NCBI GenBank assembly: GCA_045586785.1
Contig: JAZNBA010000075.1
Span: 1-32,845, forward strand
Direction: 5' to 3'
DNA from: UMGS1002 sp045586785
GTDB lineage: Bacteria > Bacillota > Clostridia > Oscillospirales > CAG-272
DNA: 32,845 nucleotides
A model generated the notes under the pieces. It saw only the letters and a list, made by a program, of their open reading frames with translations, made no database searches and was not told the DNA's origin. This document shows, piece after piece, positions 31,195-32,845 of the stretch; within the stretch, counting starts at the first letter, position 1, and each line of letters opens with the position of its first letter. A program made the position numbers and the translations under genes.

Positions 31195-32583
31195 ATGAGA
31201 AGAATCAACATTGCAGACATCACACTTAAAAAGCTGGCAGGAGATCGCGCTGTATCTCTGCTGTTTCGTGAAAAATCCGCTATCGCAAACTGTGCAGACA
31301 AGCTGGGTGCTGATGCCATTGAGCTTGCTCCCGTGAAGAATATTCGTGAGGATGCTATTATTTATAAAACTATAGCGAAGAATATTCAGGGTGCGGCGCT
31401 TGCTATTCCGGTAGGCTTTGATTGCGAAAGCGTTAAAGCTGCTTGGGAGTGCATTAAGGATTCCGCGATGCCCCGTCTTCAGGTCGAGTTGCCTGTGTCT
31501 ACAATACAAATGGAATATACTTATCACATAAAGCAGGCCAAAATGCTTGATAAAATTGTCGAGCTGACAGCGGCGGCAAAGGAACTTTGCGCCGATGTGG
31601 AATTTTCCGCGCTGGACGCAACCCGTGCCGACGAGGAGTTTCTTGTTGAAGCCGCAAAGCAGGCTGAGGCAAGCGGCGCAGCCATGATCACTATCTGTGA
31701 CGATGCGGGTGTGTCAACCCCCGAGCAGATAGCTGCGCTTGTGGCAAAGGTAAAGGCGGCAGTGACAATTCCCGTATACGTTCAGGTCTCCGACCGCATC
31801 AATATGGCAGTAGCTTCCGCGTTTGCGGCAATAGAGGCGGGTGCCGACGGCCTTAAATGCGCCATGGCGGGCAAGGATGTTTTGTTGGCGGGTGAGCTGT
31901 CAGACGCGCTCAGCATTTGCGGTGCGCAGATCGACGCCGAGGTGCGCCTGAACAACACTAAGATACATTCCAGCATTGACGATCTGCTCTCAAGCATCAC
32001 TCACGACGCTGTCGGAACATCCGCGGAGATCAGTGAAAAGAAAAAGATACTGCTTGACGCGGATTCCTCTCTGGCGCAGGTGGCTCAGGCGGCTACAGTT
32101 CTTGGCTATGAGCTGTCGGACATTGATATTGGAAACGTATATAAAGCTCTTTCCCAGGTTTGCCACAAAAAGGGGGCTATAGGTGCCAAGGAATTTGAAG
32201 CGCTTATAGCAAGCTCTGCCATGCAGGCTCCTTCCACATATCACTTTGAATCATATACCACAACAAGCAGCAATATTTCCAGTGCCATGACGCATATCGT
32301 CCTGAAGTGCAATGACGATATTATTTGCGGAGTCAGCGCGGGTGACGGTCCCATTGATTCGGCGTTCCGTGCTATCGAGCAGTGCATCGGACACCACTAT
32401 GAGCTGGACGATTATCAGGTCCAGTCGGTTACCGAGGGCAAGGAAGCACTGGGTTCGGCGCTTGTCAGACTGAGAGTTGGCGGCAAGCTGTACTCCGGCA
32501 ACGGAACCTCTACCGATATCATTGCTGCAAGCATCAGAGCGTATATCAACGCACTTAACAAGATAGTATTTGAGGAGGCATAA
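31195..32583 (+). CDS. LeuA-like protein with degenerate active site and intact allosteric domain
   Basis: 462 residues. It aligns by eye along the 2-isopropylmalate synthase fold: a TIM barrel (about 1-275), a linker, and a LeuA dimer/regulatory domain (about 350-460) with the well-kept GDGPIDSAF, VTEGKEALG and TSTDIIAAS motifs. The barrel keeps D8 and VEFSALDATR (135-144). However, the family loop DTTLRDGEQ is DITLKKLAG, the metal-binding HxHDDLG is QVSDRIN (Gln197, Ser199), and the Asn of the GN ligand motif is replaced (AGELS). It therefore probably cannot bind the catalytic metal or run the Claisen condensation. The Leu-type T-box fits a leucine link. The ribosome site is GAAAGGGG. It may be a leucine sensor or a scaffold, or an enzyme with other chemistry. 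Confidence 0.8.
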   Translation: MRRINIADITLKKLAGDRAVSLLFREKSAIANCADKLGADAIELAPVKNIREDAIIYKTIAKNIQGAALAIPVGFDCESVKAAWECIKDSAMPRLQVELPVSTIQMEYTYHIKQAKMLDKIVELTAAAKELCADVEFSALDATRADEEFLVEAAKQAEASGAAMITICDDAGVSTPEQIAALVAKVKAAVTIPVYVQVSDRINMAVASAFAAIEAGADGLKCAMAGKDVLLAGELSDALSICGAQIDAEVRLNNTKIHSSIDDLLSSITHDAVGTSAEISEKKKILLDADSSLAQVAQAATVLGYELSDIDIGNVYKALSQVCHKKGAIGAKEFEALIASSAMQAPSTYHFESYTTTSSNISSAMTHIVLKCNDDIICGVSAGDGPIDSAFRAIEQCIGHHYELDDYQVQSVTEGKEALGSALVRLRVGGKLYSGNGTSTDIIAASIRAYINALNKIVFEEA

Positions 32584-32584
32584 A

Positions 32585-32808
32585 ATGAAGATCGTATTTT
32601 CCACAAAGAACGTCAAGCGGCCTTCATTTCTTGACAGCTGCCGTTATGCCTATGACTATGGCTTTGACGGCTTTGAAATCTTTGACGCCATCAAGGAGCG
32701 CAATCGCCACTATGATAGCATTTTGAGACGCGACCGCACAGCCGACTCCAAAAGAAAGCTCGTCAACAGAAACCTCGCCGTCTCCGCACTGCGTATGCCC
32801 GCCCCTCT
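32585..32808 (+). CDS. TIM-barrel (xylose isomerase-like) protein, N-terminal fragment
   Basis: The frame starts at ATG 32585, one base after the stop of the LeuA-like gene, with its GAGGAGG ribosome site inside that gene's last codons, so translation is probably coupled. About 74 genuine residues remain: a first beta strand (KIVFSTKNV), SFLDSCRYAYDYGFDGFEI (the helix-strand start of an AP-endonuclease-2-like barrel) and LAVSALRMPAP, like the second strand. The remaining codons to the end of the window are sequencing adapter and must be ignored. The family is a moderate-confidence call from the N-terminus alone; the reaction is unknown. Confidence 0.6.
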
Positions 32809-32845
32809 AAGTCGGGGGCCAAGCGGTCTTAGGAAGACAACATAT
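32809..32845. other. Sequencing adapter (MGI/BGI type), not genomic
   Basis: Positions 32809-32840 match the 32-base MGI/BGI read adapter (AAGTCGG.GGCCAAGCGG, then TCTTAGGAAGACAA) with one mismatch, G for A at 32816. The remaining CATAT would fall in the barcode position. This marks the contig end. Confidence 0.92.

Noticed and set aside
1..32845. tRNA, rRNA, insertion sequence or prophage genes
   Set aside because: I looked for conserved tRNA arms, transposase motifs and phage modules and saw none.

Overview
The window looks like one end of a metagenome contig from an uncultured, probably gut-dwelling, Clostridia bacterium (Oscillospirales/Ruminococcaceae-like). This placement is an inference. 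It rests on consensus sigma-A promoters with strong AGGAGG-type ribosome sites, a Gram-positive T-box leader, BspA-type leucine-rich repeats, a C-terminal dockerin, SipW-type secretion genes and Thr/Pro-rich lipoproteins. Every gene I accept is on the + strand. The last 37 bases are not genomic: positions 32809-32840 match the MGI/BGI sequencing adapter with one mismatch, followed by five bases that could be barcode.

Layout. 1-225: intergenic mosaic of small hairpins joined by the heptamer ACTTCAC, a perfect 26-bp palindrome, a GTAATAG-like heptamer array and a terminator. 226-3314: a beta-helix (pectate-lyase-fold) protein without a signal peptide, two lipoproteins and a small membrane-anchored protein. 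3367-15395: one enormous gene (3,966 codons) for a secreted subtilisin-family protease. It continues into five blocks of BspA-type leucine-rich repeats separated by Cys-rich CxxC modules and ends in a dockerin. 15473-20158: a SipW-type export cluster with two TasA/camelysin-like substrates, a signal peptidase with an unusually large multi-spanning N-terminus, and a DUF5305-like membrane protein. 20170-26733: a CrtI-like FAD oxidoreductase with a partner of unknown function, a short-chain dehydrogenase with an expanded nucleotide-binding loop, a surface LamG-metallophosphoesterase and a small membrane protein. 26735-30826: an operon of a cytosolic sulfatase, a sugar-phosphate isomerase/epimerase-like TIM barrel and a solute-binding lipoprotein. 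30838-end: a T-box leader (probable Leu specifier CUC) controlling a LeuA-like protein, followed by a truncated TIM-barrel gene.

How the genes fit together. Much of the window concerns the cell surface: a giant protease/adhesin able to dock into a cellulosome-like complex, fibre-type SipW substrates with their own processing peptidase, an anchored phosphoesterase and several lipoproteins. The sulfatase operon suggests uptake and desulfation of a sulfated sugar, but no permease genes are present.

The best candidate for something undescribed is the Leu-type T-box unit. Its first gene keeps the LeuA fold and an intact-looking leucine-sensing dimer domain, but it has replaced the HxH metal ligands, the Asn ligand and the RDGEQ active-site loop. 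It may therefore be a leucine-binding pseudoenzyme, tightly coupled to the TIM-barrel gene behind it. Second is the giant protease-LRR-dockerin protein with its higher-order repeat plan.
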